This document shows, one piece after another, positions 1 to 6,471 of a stretch of 10,051 bases of DNA. The first letter of the stretch is position 1, and the number at the start of each line of letters is the position of its first letter. The notes beneath the pieces are model-generated. The model worked only from the letters and a program-made list of their open reading frames with translations. It was not told the origin of the DNA and made no database searches. The DNA lies in the NCBI GenBank assembly GCA_046295655.1, contig JBKBMT010000081.1:1-10051 (forward strand). Reading direction: 5' to 3'. The position numbers were made by a program, and so were the translations under genes. The stretch is from JBKBMT01 sp046295655 (lineage in GTDB: Bacteria; Pseudomonadota; Alphaproteobacteria; Rhodobacterales; Rhodobacteraceae).

Positions 1-156
1 GAAAGTGCGGATCCGGCGGGTGGCGACCGCGGCGCAAATACGGCGGCGCCGGCCGAGGCGCAGGCGGCAAAGCGCGCCGAGCGGATTGCCGCGGCCGATG
101 CGCGCAGGGCGGCCAAGGCAGCCGGGGCGGCGCAGCCCGAAAAACCGTCCGAGTGA
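1..156 (+). CDS. tatB: Probable TatB C-terminal tail (partial, 5' end outside window)
   Basis: The frame is open from the first base to TGA at 154-156 and gives the last 51 residues of a protein. The tail is almost entirely Ala, Glu, Lys, Arg, Asp and Pro, with no hydrophobic segment, and looks disordered. That is the usual composition of the long cytoplasmic C-terminal tail of TatB, the twin-arginine translocase subunit that works with TatC in recognising folded precursors. The identification comes mainly from position: the gene ends 10 bases before a clear tatC on the same strand, and the order tatA-tatB-tatC is standard in proteobacteria. The sequence alone has no diagnostic motif, because the N-terminal membrane helix lies outside the window. 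Another Ala/Lys-rich protein is possible. Confidence 0.6.
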   Translation, partial: ESADPAGGDRGANTAAPAEAQAAKRAERIAAADARRAAKAAGAAQPEKPSE

Positions 157-166
157 TGCCTGCACC

Positions 167-1027
167 ATGACGACGCCCGCCGACGACGAGATCGAGGATA
201 CTTCTGCGCCGCTGGTCGAGCATCTCGCCGAACTGCGCAAGCGGCTGATCTGGTCCGTGATTGCCTTCATCGTTGCGATGGTGGCCTGCTTCACGGTCTG
301 GAATCCGATCTTCAACTTCCTGACCCAGCCGATCTGCGCGGCATTGCAGGACCGCCAGCAGGATTGCGGGCTGATCCTGATCAAGCTGCAGGAAGGCTTC
401 TTCGTTGCGATCCGCATCTCGCTGCTGGGCGGGTTCGTGCTGGCCTTCCCGGTCATCGCCTTCCAGTTGTGGCGCTTCGTCGCGCCGGGGCTCTATCGCA
501 GCGAGAAGAACGCCTTCCTGCCGTTCATGTTCGCCTCGCCGGTGATGTTCCTGCTCGGTGCCGGTTTCGCCTTCTACGTCGTCATTCCGCTGGCCTTCGA
601 CTTCTTCCTGAACTTCCAGCAACTTGGCCCGACGATGACCGACGGGCCGGCGGAACTGGCGGGGGTGGTGTTCCAGGGGTCGGTCGAGGAATACCTGTCG
701 CTGACAACGAAATTCATCGTCGCCTTCGGCCTGTGCTTCCAGTTGCCGGTGCTGCTGACGCTGATGGGAAAGGCCGGCCTTGTCTCGGCAAAGGGTCTTG
801 GTTCTGTGCGCAAGTATGCGGTGGTCGCGATCCTCGCGCTTGCCGCCATCGTGACGCCGCCCGACGTGATCACCCAGATCATCCTGTTCACGGTTGTCTA
901 CGGGCTTTACGAGGTCTCTATCATCCTCGTCCGCCGTGTCGAGCGGAAGCGCGAGGCACAGCTGCGCGCCGAGGGCGTCTGGGTGGACGATGTCGAGGAC
1001 GAGCCCGAGGTTCCGGCCCGGAAATGA
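167..1027 (+). CDS. tatC: Sec-independent protein translocase TatC
   Basis: TatC is the polytopic inner-membrane core of the twin-arginine translocase, which exports folded, often cofactor-bearing proteins. The 286-residue product has about six hydrophobic spans (roughly residues 28-48, 80-104, 117-145, 178-200, 213-230 and 234-254). It carries the family landmarks: EHLAELRKRL at 18-27 in the first cytoplasmic segment, the LWRFVAPGLYRSE stretch ending in Glu113 (equivalent to the E. coli Glu103 that helps bind the twin-arginine signal), and TPPD at 230-233. An acidic tail closes the protein. The ATG at 167 was chosen because it puts the HLAELRKRL motif near the N terminus, as in other TatC proteins; longer in-frame starts would run back through the tatB tail. 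The ribosome binding site is weak, with GAG overlapping the end of the upstream gene, which suggests coupling. The stop overlaps the next start as ATGA. Confidence 0.96.
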   Translation: MTTPADDEIEDTSAPLVEHLAELRKRLIWSVIAFIVAMVACFTVWNPIFNFLTQPICAALQDRQQDCGLILIKLQEGFFVAIRISLLGGFVLAFPVIAFQLWRFVAPGLYRSEKNAFLPFMFASPVMFLLGAGFAFYVVIPLAFDFFLNFQQLGPTMTDGPAELAGVVFQGSVEEYLSLTTKFIVAFGLCFQLPVLLTLMGKAGLVSAKGLGSVRKYAVVAILALAAIVTPPDVITQIILFTVVYGLYEVSIILVRRVERKREAQLRAEGVWVDDVEDEPEVPARK

Positions 1028-1863
1028 CCGATCCGCTGGTCCGCATCGCCGAGGCGCTGGAGCGGCTTGCCCCGCCCGCTGCGCCGGTCCCCGACTTCGC
1101 GCAGGCCGAGGCGTTCCTCTGGCATCCCGATCCCGACCGGCTGGAACCCGTGGCGTCAGTGGCGCGGGTGGATATCGGGCTGCTCGTCGGCATCGACCGG
1201 GCGCGCCGGACGCTCCTCGCCAACACGACCCAGTTCGCGCGCGGCCATGCCGCGAACAATGCCTTGCTCTGGGGCGCCCGCGGCATGGGCAAGTCGAGCC
1301 TCGTCAAGGCGGTCCACGGCGCCGTGGTCGCCCAGGGGCTGGCGCTCAAGCTCGTCGAGATCGGACGCGAGGATCTGGGGTCGATCGGACGGCTGCTCGA
1401 CCTGCTGCGAGGCGCCGCGGCGCATCGGTTCGTGCTGTTCTGCGACGACCTGTCGTTCAGCCACGACGATCAGCATTACAAGGCCCTGAAGGCGGTGCTG
1501 GACGGCGGCATCGCCGGTCGGCCCTCGAACGTGGTCTTCTACGCGACGTCGAACCGCCGCCACCTGATGCCCCGCGACATGATCGAGAACGAGCGTTCGA
1601 CCGCGATCAGCCCGTCCGAGGCAGTCGAGGAAAAGGTGTCGCTGTCTGACCGGTTCGGCCTCTGGCTGGGCTTTCATCCCTGTTCGCAGGACGAATATCT
1701 GGCCATGATCCGGGGCTATTGCGATGCCCACGGCATCGCCGTCGACGACGAGACGCTGCGCGCCGAGGCCATCGAATGGCAGGCAACGCGCGGGGCGCGG
1801 TCGGGCCGGGTCGCGTGGCAGTACTTCACCGATCTGGCGGGCCGGCGCGGCATCGCGCTCTGA
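1024..1863 (+). CDS. DUF815-family P-loop ATPase (AAA+-like), function unknown
   Basis: This is a 279-residue cytoplasmic protein with no signal peptide or membrane span. It carries a Walker A motif GARGMGKS at 84-91, a Walker B FVLFCDDLSF at 136-145, and a sensor-1-like YATSNRRHL at 173-181. This spacing and the wording of the motifs fit the DUF815 family of AAA-like ATPases, which are predicted to bind and hydrolyse ATP but have no established substrate. The ARGARSGRVAWQ stretch near the C terminus (about 245-256) contains arginines that could serve as sensor-2 or finger residues; this is inference. Translation starts inside the tatC stop (ATGA, 4-base overlap), so it should be expressed with the tat genes. 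A helper role in export or assembly is only guilt by association. The family call is secure and the function is not. Confidence 0.87.
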   Translation: MTDPLVRIAEALERLAPPAAPVPDFAQAEAFLWHPDPDRLEPVASVARVDIGLLVGIDRARRTLLANTTQFARGHAANNALLWGARGMGKSSLVKAVHGAVVAQGLALKLVEIGREDLGSIGRLLDLLRGAAAHRFVLFCDDLSFSHDDQHYKALKAVLDGGIAGRPSNVVFYATSNRRHLMPRDMIENERSTAISPSEAVEEKVSLSDRFGLWLGFHPCSQDEYLAMIRGYCDAHGIAVDDETLRAEAIEWQATRGARSGRVAWQYFTDLAGRRGIAL

Positions 1864-1872
1864 GCGTCGTGC

Positions 1873-1901
1873 TTGACGGGAAGGGTCTTCGCTGCTAGGA
1901 A
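1873..1901 (+). promoter_or_regulatory. Candidate sigma-70-type promoter for ivd
   Basis: A good -35-like hexamer TTGACG lies at 1873-1878. Seventeen bases later comes TAGGAA at 1896-1901, a poor -10 element matching the consensus at three of six positions. Transcription would begin around 1907-1909, inside the palindrome at 1901-1918, which is the geometry expected for repression by a bound dimer. The -35 match and the architecture are seen in the sequence; promoter activity is inference. Confidence 0.35.
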
Positions 1902-1918
1902 TTGAACGGTCGTTCAAT
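1901..1918. promoter_or_regulatory. Perfect 18-bp palindrome, candidate TetR-type operator
   Basis: ATTGAACG-GT-CGTTCAAT is a perfect inverted repeat of 8-bp arms around a 2-bp centre, in a GC-rich gap where such an AT-containing palindrome stands out. It lies 19 bases before the ivd start codon and overlaps the likely transcription start. Operators of TetR-family repressors of acyl-CoA and fatty-acid catabolism commonly have this shape (TTGA-containing arms, short centre). I infer a local repressor that senses an acyl-CoA or leucine-pathway intermediate. No regulator gene is present in the window, so its identity is open. Confidence 0.65.
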
Positions 1919-1936
1919 AAATCCTGGGGAGGGGGC

Positions 1937-3100
1937 ATGTTCGACGCATCGATGCGGTTCGGGCTGGACGAGGACATCGCGGCGCTGCGCGACATGGTGC
2001 ACCGCTGGGCCCAGGAGCGGCTGAAGCCGATGGCCGCTGCCATCGACCGCGACAATGTCTTTCCCCCGGCTCTGTGGCGCGAACTGGGCGATCTGGGCCT
2101 TCTGGGCATCACGGTGGAGGAGGAATACGGCGGCGCCGGCATGGGCTATCTCGCCCATTGCATCGCGGTCGAGGAGATCGCCCGCGCCTCGGCCAGCGTC
2201 AGCCTGTCCTACGGCGCCCATTCCAACCTCTGCGTCAACCAGATCCGTCTGAACGGCACCGACGAGCAGAAACGGAAGTATCTGCCGAAGCTCATCTCGG
2301 GCGAACATGTCGGCGCGCTGGCGATGTCCGAGGCCGGCGCCGGATCGGACGTCGTGGGGATGAAGCTGCGGGCCGACAAGCGCAACGGATACTATGTGCT
2401 GAACGGCAGCAAGTACTGGATCACCAACGGCCCCGCAGCCGACACGCTCGTGGTCTATGCCAAGACCGATCCCGAGGCCGGGTCGAAGGGCATCACCGCG
2501 TTCCTGATCGAGCGCGGTTTCAAGGGGTTCTCGACCAGTCCGCATTTCGACAAGCTGGGGATGCGCGGTTCGGACACGGGCGAGCTGATCTTCGAGGATT
2601 GCGAGGTCCCCTTCGAGAACGTGCTGGGGCAGGAGGGGCGCGGCGTCGCGGTGCTGATGTCCGGCCTCGACTACGAGCGGGTGGTGCTGTCGGGCATCGG
2701 CACCGGCATCATGGCGGCCTGCCTGGACGAGGTGATGCCCTACATGCACGCGCGGCGCCAGTTCGGCCAGCCGATCGGCAACTTCCAGTTGATGCAGGGC
2801 AAGATCGCCGACATGTACACCGCGATGAATACCGCCCGCGCCTATCTCTACGAGGTCGCCCGCGCCTGCGACCGGGGCGAGGTGACACGTCAGGATGCGG
2901 CGGCCTGCGTGCTCTACTGCTCGGAACAGGCGATGGTCCAGGCGCATCAGGCCGTGCAGGCGCTGGGAGGTGCGGGGTTCCTGAACGATTCGACCGTCAG
3001 CCGGCTGTTCCGCGACGCCAAGCTCATGGAGATCGGGGCCGGCACGTCCGAGATCCGGCGCATGCTGATCGGGCGCGAGCTGGTGGGGGCCACCGCATGA
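1937..3100 (+). CDS. ivd: Isovaleryl-CoA dehydrogenase
   Basis: This FAD enzyme oxidises isovaleryl-CoA to 3-methylcrotonyl-CoA in leucine degradation and passes electrons to electron-transfer flavoprotein. The 387-residue length is typical of acyl-CoA dehydrogenases. Acyl-CoA dehydrogenase signature 1 (LAMSEAGAGSDV) is at 128-139, and the second signature (GGAGFLNDSTVSRLFRDAK) at 344-362. The feature pointing to isovaleryl-CoA dehydrogenase is the catalytic Glu in SGLDYERVV: Glu247 matches the helix-G glutamate of the human enzyme. The position that is Glu in medium-chain enzymes is Ala368, within EIGAGTSE. The segments FGQPIGNFQLMQGKIADMYT (275-294) and AKLMEIGAGTSE also closely resemble the human enzyme. 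The ATG at 1937 follows a strong GGGGAGGGGG ribosome binding site. It is probably controlled by the palindrome just upstream. A related branched-chain acyl-CoA dehydrogenase is the only real alternative, and the MCC genes nearby argue against it. Confidence 0.93.
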   Translation: MFDASMRFGLDEDIAALRDMVHRWAQERLKPMAAAIDRDNVFPPALWRELGDLGLLGITVEEEYGGAGMGYLAHCIAVEEIARASASVSLSYGAHSNLCVNQIRLNGTDEQKRKYLPKLISGEHVGALAMSEAGAGSDVVGMKLRADKRNGYYVLNGSKYWITNGPAADTLVVYAKTDPEAGSKGITAFLIERGFKGFSTSPHFDKLGMRGSDTGELIFEDCEVPFENVLGQEGRGVAVLMSGLDYERVVLSGIGTGIMAACLDEVMPYMHARRQFGQPIGNFQLMQGKIADMYTAMNTARAYLYEVARACDRGEVTRQDAAACVLYCSEQAMVQAHQAVQALGGAGFLNDSTVSRLFRDAKLMEIGAGTSEIRRMLIGRELVGATA

Positions 3101-3564
3101 ACCGGCTCGTGCCGGTTCTCATGCTCGGGATTGGCGGCACGGGCCTTGCCGGCGCGGCAGCAGGGGACACGGTTGCCGAACGTCTTCGCGCCTGTCTGGA
3201 TGCAGCGGCGGATCGCGCGGCGGAGTATGCCTGCCGCGGGGTCGAGGCCAGCATGTGCATGCAGGCTAGTGCCGACGGCAGCACCACGGCCGGCATGGCG
3301 ACCTGTATCGGCAAGGAAGCCGAGGCCTGGGAAGCGCTGGTCGAGGAGGCGCTGACCCGCATCGCCGAGGCGGCTGGCGACACGGCCGCCACCCCGGCCC
3401 AGAGCGCGTGGGAGGCGTTCCGGGCGGCGGACTGCGACACGGCCGCCCGGCTTTGGGGCGAGGGGTCGATGGCCGGGATCGCGGCGGCCGACTGCTGGCT
3501 GGACCGCACCGCCTCACGCGCAATGGAACTGCGGGCGCGCCTGTCGGCGCTGGAGATGCGGTGA
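3097..3564 (+). CDS. Secreted LprI/DUF1311-like small protein
   Basis: The 155-residue protein has an apparent signal peptide: a short Arg-containing start, then a hydrophobic Val/Leu/Gly/Ala stretch to about residue 22. The mature part holds six cysteines (33, 46, 54, 70, 113, 133), which would suit disulfides in the periplasm. Its second half has the pattern of the LprI/DUF1311 domain: a WEALVEEAL helix around 78-86, AQSAWEAFRAADC around 101-113, GSMAGIAAADC ending at Cys133, then a T-x-x-R-x-x-E-L helix. The domain is named after a mycobacterial lysozyme-inhibitor lipoprotein, but most bacterial members are uncharacterised. No lipobox Cys is seen directly after the hydrophobic segment, so it is probably soluble. 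The start overlaps the ivd stop as ATGA, so the two genes are coupled. A link to leucine catabolism is not explained. Confidence 0.8.
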   Translation: MNRLVPVLMLGIGGTGLAGAAAGDTVAERLRACLDAAADRAAEYACRGVEASMCMQASADGSTTAGMATCIGKEAEAWEALVEEALTRIAEAAGDTAATPAQSAWEAFRAADCDTAARLWGEGSMAGIAAADCWLDRTASRAMELRARLSALEMR

Positions 3565-3605
3565 TGAGCGCGCCGCGAGCCCCTGGCGATGCGCCCATGC
3601 CCGGG

Positions 3606-4223
3606 TCAGAACCGGTGGACGTAGGACAGCCCCAGCACCACCGGGTCGATCTTGGCCTTCCCGACATTGGCGCCGTTCACCGTCACGTCGCTGCGGATGT
3701 TGATCCAGCGCACGTCGGCCCGGATCGCGCCGCGATCCGATACCTTCATGTCGACGCCACCCTGCACGGCAATGCCGAAGCTGTCCTTGATGCGGACCGT
3801 CTGGCCGGCAAGGGGGCCGACGCCCCGGGTGCTGAAGAAGGTCGTGTAGTTCACGCCCGCCCCGACGAACGGGGTAACGCCGCTTGCGTTGCGGAAATGA
3901 TACTGGACCGAGACGGTGGGCGGCAGGTGCTTGGTGGTCGCAACCTCGCCGAGGCCGGCAAGGCTGACCCGGTGCCGGAACGGGGTCGCGGCCAGGACGT
4001 CGAGCGCGAGGTTGTCGGTGAAGAAGTAGCCGAAGCCGAGCGTCAGCTGCGTGTTGCTGTTGATCGACGCCTGTGCGCCGGCAAGAACGCCGTTGTTCGA
4101 CTTCGGGTTGACGTGACCAAGCCCGAAGCTCAGCGTCCAGTCGCCGGCCGACTGGGCGAGGGCCGGGCCGGCCGCGAGGCCGATGGCTGCTGCCAGCGGA
4201 AGGGCGGAGAGTGCGAAGCGCAT
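3606..4223 (-). CDS. ompW: OmpW-family outer-membrane beta-barrel protein
   Basis: The 205-residue product starts with a clear signal peptide cleaved after ALA at 21-23. The rest alternates polar and hydrophobic residues as in a small eight-stranded barrel and ends in an aromatic (YVHRF), the usual outer-membrane assembly signal. OmpW-family wording is visible throughout: GHVNPKSNNG (36-45), GYFFTDNLALDVLAATPFRH (65-84), KHLPPTVSVQYHF (98-110), TPFVGAGVNYTTFF (117-130), KDSFGIAVQGGVDM (146-159) and IDPVVLGLSYVHRF at the end. OmpW barrels form narrow hydrophobic channels thought to pass small hydrophobic molecules, and are often stress-regulated. The ribosome binding site (AGGGAGA on the minus strand, near 4231-4238) is 7 bases from the ATG. 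It runs against its neighbours, converging on the LprI-like gene with a 41-base gap and diverging from mccB. The long plus-strand frame across it is a GC shadow. Confidence 0.92.
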   Translation of the reverse strand: MRFALSALPLAAAIGLAAGPALAQSAGDWTLSFGLGHVNPKSNNGVLAGAQASINSNTQLTLGFGYFFTDNLALDVLAATPFRHRVSLAGLGEVATTKHLPPTVSVQYHFRNASGVTPFVGAGVNYTTFFSTRGVGPLAGQTVRIKDSFGIAVQGGVDMKVSDRGAIRADVRWINIRSDVTVNGANVGKAKIDPVVLGLSYVHRF

Positions 4224-4387
4224 GAGCGATTCTCCCTCAGGTTGCGGGGCGCCGCCGCGCCCGGTGGATGGAATGGTTTCAGCCTGCCATCTTCTTACGA
4301 TCAGGGCCTTGAGGCAGATCAACTTCCCTCGGATTCCTCCCGGCTGGGCCGTCTTCGCCCGCTGCCTGCCCGTCATGGAGCCTTTGC
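4224..4387. promoter_or_regulatory. Divergent intergenic region between ompW and mccB
   Basis: These 164 bases must hold the promoter of ompW and probably that of mccB, because ompW faces the other way and would interrupt transcription from ivd. I could not pick a convincing -35/-10 pair on either strand. A TTGAGG at 4309-4314 on the plus strand lacks a matching -10, and on the minus strand TTGATC (4317-4322) is followed only by a weak TAAGAA-like stretch. A loose inverted repeat TTGA-N6-TCAA sits at 4309-4322, but it is not a copy of the palindrome before ivd. The mccB ribosome binding site GGAG (4377-4380) lies at the downstream edge. Confidence 0.45.
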
Positions 4388-5992
4388 ATGAAGCTCGTCT
4401 CGGCCGCCCTGCCGTCGTCGGAGACCTTCCGCGCCAACCGCACCGCGCATCTGGAGATGATCGCCCGGATCGAGGAGGCCGCAGCTCTGGCCGCTGCGGG
4501 CGGGGGCGAGAAGGCGCGCGAACGTCATGTGGCGCGCGGCAAGATGCCACCCCGCGACCGGGTGGCGAACCTTCTGGACCCGGGCTCGCCGTTTCTCGAG
4601 ATCGGCGCGACCGCAGCGCATGGCATGTATGACGGCGATGCGCCCTGCGCCGGGCTGATCGCCGGGATCGGCCGGGTCCACGGGACCGAGGTGATGGTGG
4701 TCTGCAACGATGCCACCGTGAAGGGCGGCACCTATTACCCGATGACGGTCAAGAAGCACCTGCGCGCCCAGGAGATCGCACAGGAATGTCGGCTGCCCTG
4801 CATCTATCTGGTGGATTCCGGCGGCGCGAACCTGCCGAACCAGGACGAGGTCTTTCCCGACCGCGACCATTTCGGGCGCATCTTCTACAACCAGGCCAAC
4901 ATGTCGGCGCTGGGGATCCCGCAGATCGCGGTGGTCATGGGGTCGTGCACCGCCGGCGGGGCCTATGTGCCCGCAATGTCCGATGTCACGATCATCGTGC
5001 GCAACCAGGGCACCATCTTTCTCGCCGGCCCGCCACTGGTGCGCGCCGCGACCGGCGAGGTCGTCTCGGCCGAGGATCTGGGCGGCGGCGACGTGCACAC
5101 CCGTCTGTCGGGCGTCGCCGACTATCTGGCCGAGGACGACGCCCATGCGCTGGCGCTGGCCCGGCGGGCGGTGGCAAGCCTCAACCGGCGCAAGCCGCAG
5201 ACCGTGGTGATGCAGGCCCCGGAGGATCCCGCGCTTGACCCCGAGGAGATCCTGGGCGTGGTGCCGGCCGACCTGCGCACACCCTACGACATCCGCGAGG
5301 TCATCGCCCGGGTGGTGGACGGCTCGCGGTTCGACGAGTTCAAGCCGCGCTTCGGCGAGACGCTGGTGACGGGCTTTGCCCATGTCATGGGCTGCCCCGT
5401 GGGGATCGTCGCCAACAACGGGGTGCTGTTCTCCGAGGCGGCGGTGAAGGGCGCGCACTTCGTCGAGCTGTGCAGCCAGCGCGGCATCCCGCTGGTGTTC
5501 CTGCAGAACATCACCGGCTTCATGGTCGGGCGGAAATACGAAAACGAGGGGATCGCGCGCCACGGCGCCAAGATGGTGACGGCCGTTGCGACGACGGCGG
5601 TGCCGAAGATCACGCTTCTGGTCGGCGGGTCGTTCGGGGCCGGGAACTATGGCATGGCGGGGCGCGCCTATCAGCCGCGGTTCCTGTGGACCTGGCCGAA
5701 CAGCCGCATCTCGGTGATGGGCGGGGAACAGGCGGCCGGCGTGCTGGCCACCGTCCGGCGCGAGGGGATCGAGCGGCAGGGTGGCACCTGGTCGTCCGAG
5801 GAGGAGGCCGAGTTCAAGCGCCCGACAATCGAGATGTTCGAACGCCAGAGCCATCCGCTTTATGCCTCAGCCCGGCTGTGGGACGATGGCATCATCGACC
5901 CCCGGCGAACGCGCGAGGTCCTGTCGCTGTCGCTTTCCGCCGCGCTCAACGCGCCGATCGGCGAGACACGCTTCGGCGTGTTCCGCATGTGA
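4388..5992 (+). CDS. mccB: Methylcrotonyl-CoA carboxylase beta subunit (carboxyltransferase)
   Basis: This subunit transfers CO2 from carboxybiotin on MccA to 3-methylcrotonyl-CoA, forming 3-methylglutaconyl-CoA in leucine degradation. The 534-residue length is typical. Two crotonase-like carboxyltransferase halves are visible. The N half carries GGTYYPMTVKKHL (113-125), FPDRDHFGRIFYNQANMSA (146-164) and the oxyanion loop GSCTAGGAYVPAMSD (185-199). The C half carries FLQNITGFMVGRKYENEGIA (371-390) and GGSFGAGNYGMAGRAYQPRF (413-432). The stretch ending WPNSRISVMGGEQAAGVL (436-453) and the C-terminal APIGETRFGVFRM favour methylcrotonyl-CoA over propionyl- or acetyl-CoA carboxylase. Geranyl-CoA carboxylase is a close relative, but ivd nearby argues against it. 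GGAG lies 7 bases before the ATG. Its partner subunit gene is not adjacent but starts about 2.1 kb downstream. The stop overlaps the next start by one base (TGATG). Confidence 0.95.
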   Translation: MKLVSAALPSSETFRANRTAHLEMIARIEEAAALAAAGGGEKARERHVARGKMPPRDRVANLLDPGSPFLEIGATAAHGMYDGDAPCAGLIAGIGRVHGTEVMVVCNDATVKGGTYYPMTVKKHLRAQEIAQECRLPCIYLVDSGGANLPNQDEVFPDRDHFGRIFYNQANMSALGIPQIAVVMGSCTAGGAYVPAMSDVTIIVRNQGTIFLAGPPLVRAATGEVVSAEDLGGGDVHTRLSGVADYLAEDDAHALALARRAVASLNRRKPQTVVMQAPEDPALDPEEILGVVPADLRTPYDIREVIARVVDGSRFDEFKPRFGETLVTGFAHVMGCPVGIVANNGVLFSEAAVKGAHFVELCSQRGIPLVFLQNITGFMVGRKYENEGIARHGAKMVTAVATTAVPKITLLVGGSFGAGNYGMAGRAYQPRFLWTWPNSRISVMGGEQAAGVLATVRREGIERQGGTWSSEEEAEFKRPTIEMFERQSHPLYASARLWDDGIIDPRRTREVLSLSLSAALNAPIGETRFGVFRM

Positions 5993-6414
5993 TGATGCTG
6001 GACGAGGCCCTTTCGCGCTATCCCGGCGCCGTGGCCTATCGCCCCGGGGACGGGCCGGCGCTGAACGCCCGGATCCTCGCGCTGATGCGCAGCGGCGCAA
6101 AGACCATGACCTGCGACGGCTGGGACAATGCCGTGGCCGACGGCCTGCCGGTGCCCGGTCGTATCGACATCGCGCTGGACGGGGATGGGCGCCCGGCGGT
6201 GGCCACCCGGACACTGAAGGTGGAGCGGATCGGCTTCGGCGCGATGGACGAAGCCCGCGTCGGCCCGCAGGCGGAATTCCGCGACCTTGCCGATTGGCGC
6301 GCCGGCTACCGCGCCTTCCTGTCGCGCAACGGGACCTTTTCCGAGGACATGCCGCTGATGGTCGAGACCTTCGAGGTGGTCGAGGATTTCGGTGCCGCGA
6401 CAGGTGCGACATGA
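5992..6414 (+). CDS. ASCH-domain protein
   Basis: This 140-residue soluble protein has the ASCH fold pattern. A DGPALNARILALMRSGAKTMT segment contains the family's G-x-K-x-x-T motif (Gly35, Lys37, Thr40). A beta region with DGDGRPAVATRTLKVERIGF follows at 63-82, and the DWRAGYRAFL ... FSEDMPLMVETFEVVEDF ending (101-133) is characteristic. ASCH domains are related to PUA domains and are predicted to bind RNA or nucleotides; some members hydrolyse N4-acetylcytidine or act as ribonucleases. Which activity applies here cannot be told. The start is ATG 5992 or the next codon ATG 5995; the first overlaps the mccB stop as TGATG, so it should be translationally coupled. No role in leucine catabolism is known. 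The domain call is good and the function open. Confidence 0.8.
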   Translation: MMLDEALSRYPGAVAYRPGDGPALNARILALMRSGAKTMTCDGWDNAVADGLPVPGRIDIALDGDGRPAVATRTLKVERIGFGAMDEARVGPQAEFRDLADWRAGYRAFLSRNGTFSEDMPLMVETFEVVEDFGAATGAT

Positions 6415-6471
6415 CGCCGGAGCGATCCCGTCACCGCGCTTTCGCCGCAATCGCCTGCGAGGGGTGTCCGC

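Noticed and set aside
1895..2947. Minus-strand open frame opposite ivd (350 codons)
   Set aside because: A shadow of the acyl-CoA dehydrogenase gene; the plus-strand product has complete family signatures.
3585..3595. Small GGCG-ATG-CGCC hairpin in the convergent gap as a bidirectional terminator
   Set aside because: The stem is only 4 bp with no flanking T-tract; such stems are common by chance in GC-rich DNA.
4309..4322. TTGA-N6-TCAA inverted repeat upstream of mccB as a second copy of the ivd operator
   Set aside because: Only 4-bp arms and a different total length from the palindrome at 1901-1918; the inner bases do not match.
3408..4391. Plus-strand open frame running through ompW (327 codons)
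   Set aside because: The minus strand here encodes a complete OmpW with signal peptide, barrel motifs and ribosome binding site; the plus frame is unrecognisable and overlaps the LprI-like gene.
4373..5854. Long open frame on the minus strand opposite mccB (493 codons)
   Set aside because: It lies entirely antisense to a strongly conserved carboxyltransferase; its His/Asp/Arg/Gly-rich composition is what a GC-rich gene gives when read backwards. No recognisable motif.
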